From assembly GCA_019239585.1 (NCBI GenBank), contig JAFAZU010000320.1, positions 1 to 7,026 of the forward strand: 7,026 nucleotides of DNA, written 5' to 3'. The DNA is from Acidobacteriaceae bacterium. Its GTDB lineage: Bacteria; Acidobacteriota; Terriglobia; Bryobacterales; Bryobacteraceae. Below, piece after piece: positions 6,465 through 7,026 of the stretch. The notes under the pieces are model-generated. The model had not been told where the DNA came from, ran no database searches, and worked only from the letters and a program-made list of their open reading frames with translations. Position numbers and translations under genes: made by a program. Each line of letters begins with the position of its first letter. The first letter of the stretch is position 1.

Positions 6465-7026
6465 TTACTTCAGTAAAGATCGCAGGGCTAAGCCGTGAGC
6501 TACAGAAGTGAATTCACCGCCTGTGCGTATTTTGGAGGCTCCGAAACGTGACTCAAAGATCCGCCGCACGGCGGGTACAAACGATGATCCGCCCGTTAGA
6601 AAGACCATGTTGACCTCACGAGCGTCTACCGCTGTTTGGTGCAGCAGCGAGTCGATACAGCCTTCGATTTCCCCCAGTTCGGGCGCGATCCAGCCTTCAA
6701 ATTCCGCCCGCGTGACCTCAGCCTGTAATTCGACCGGACCATCAACGAAGCGGAATGTGCTGCGGTCGTGTTTCGAAAGAGCGGCTTTGGTCGCTTGCAC
6801 CGCCCGATGCAGGGGAAAACCGAGGTCGTGCTTGACAAGGTAAAGAAGCGCCCCCAACTTCTCCGGTTCCACGGCTTGACGCTTCACGCTTTGAAGCATG
6901 TTGAGCGTCTCCTGCGCGCGCAGGAATGAAAGGTGGTGCCAGCGCTCCAGCTTGAAATAAACCCAGTTGGGAACAGGCAGCAGCTTGTGTCCGGAGCGCA
7001 GGCAGGTTCCCGCTCCGAGCGCGGGT
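6465..7026 (-). CDS. Hsp70-family protein, YegD-like, C-terminal part (runs off right edge)
   Basis: An open minus-strand frame enters at the right edge and gives the last 187 codons. It starts with the segment PALGAGTCLRSGHKLLPVPN, continues with WVYFKLERWHHLSFLR, and has the actin-fold nucleotide-binding motif FLTGGSSFVPAVRRIF close to the end, followed by GGEFTSVAHGLALRSLL and the stop. These are features of the ATPase half of short Hsp70 relatives of the YegD type, which end soon after the nucleotide-binding domain and lack a substrate-binding domain; indeed the frame ends about 40 residues after the GGSS motif. An internal ATG at 6897-6899 is not the start, since conserved sequence continues upstream of it. 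The gene probably heads the minus-strand run with the VWA protein and SDR. Its client or partner is unknown. Confidence 0.88.
   Translation of the reverse strand, partial: PALGAGTCLRSGHKLLPVPNWVYFKLERWHHLSFLRAQETLNMLQSVKRQAVEPEKLGALLYLVKHDLGFPLHRAVQATKAALSKHDRSTFRFVDGPVELQAEVTRAEFEGWIAPELGEIEGCIDSLLHQTAVDAREVNMVFLTGGSSFVPAVRRIFESRFGASKIRTGGEFTSVAHGLALRSLLK

Noticed and set aside
5970..6476. Plus-strand open frame of 168 codons opposite the VWA gene
   Set aside because: It is Arg/Ser/Thr-rich, lies antisense to the signal peptide and VWA motifs of a clearly real gene, and is typical of GC-rich antisense frames.

Overview
The window reads as a piece of chromosome from an Acidobacteriota bacterium, most likely of the Terriglobia/Solibacter type. 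The inference rests on gene content: a protein of the acidobacterial 'VWFA-related' type, a di-haem cytochrome c paired with a secreted quinoprotein-like beta-propeller that lacks some PQQ/metal-binding residues, and a YegD-like Hsp70. Base composition is moderately GC-rich and even across the window. I see no mobile element, phage gene, CRISPR array, tRNA or rRNA.

Layout. Positions 1-986 (minus) hold the N-terminal part of a large GH106-like glycoside hydrolase that runs off the left edge; it has a good ribosome binding site but no normal start codon. Divergent from it, only 23 bases away, is a complete small EamA-type membrane transporter (1010-1429, plus). A 149-base spacer with no convincing gene follows. 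Then comes a tightly coupled plus-strand pair: a secreted di-haem cytochrome c (1579-2535) and a secreted quinoprotein-like beta-propeller (2532-4148) that overlap by four bases. This pair converges on a minus-strand run of three genes: a YegD-like Hsp70 (from the right edge to 6465), a secreted VWA protein (6421-5138) and a short-chain dehydrogenase (5070-4171). A 10-bp hairpin between the converging genes looks like a shared terminator.

How the parts may work together. The cytochrome and quinoprotein almost certainly work together in the periplasm, as an electron-transfer pair or a structural remnant of one. The Hsp70, VWA protein and SDR are co-directional with short gaps (43 and 67 bases), but no shared pathway is evident. 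The SDR start is TTG, and its Shine-Dalgarno sequence sits inside a 7-bp hairpin that could limit translation.

Nothing here is a clear undescribed multi-gene system. The best leads are the apparently cofactor-poor quinoprotein with its partner cytochrome, whose second haem domain carries a long insertion; the missing start codon of the glycoside hydrolase; and the hairpin that masks the SDR ribosome binding site.
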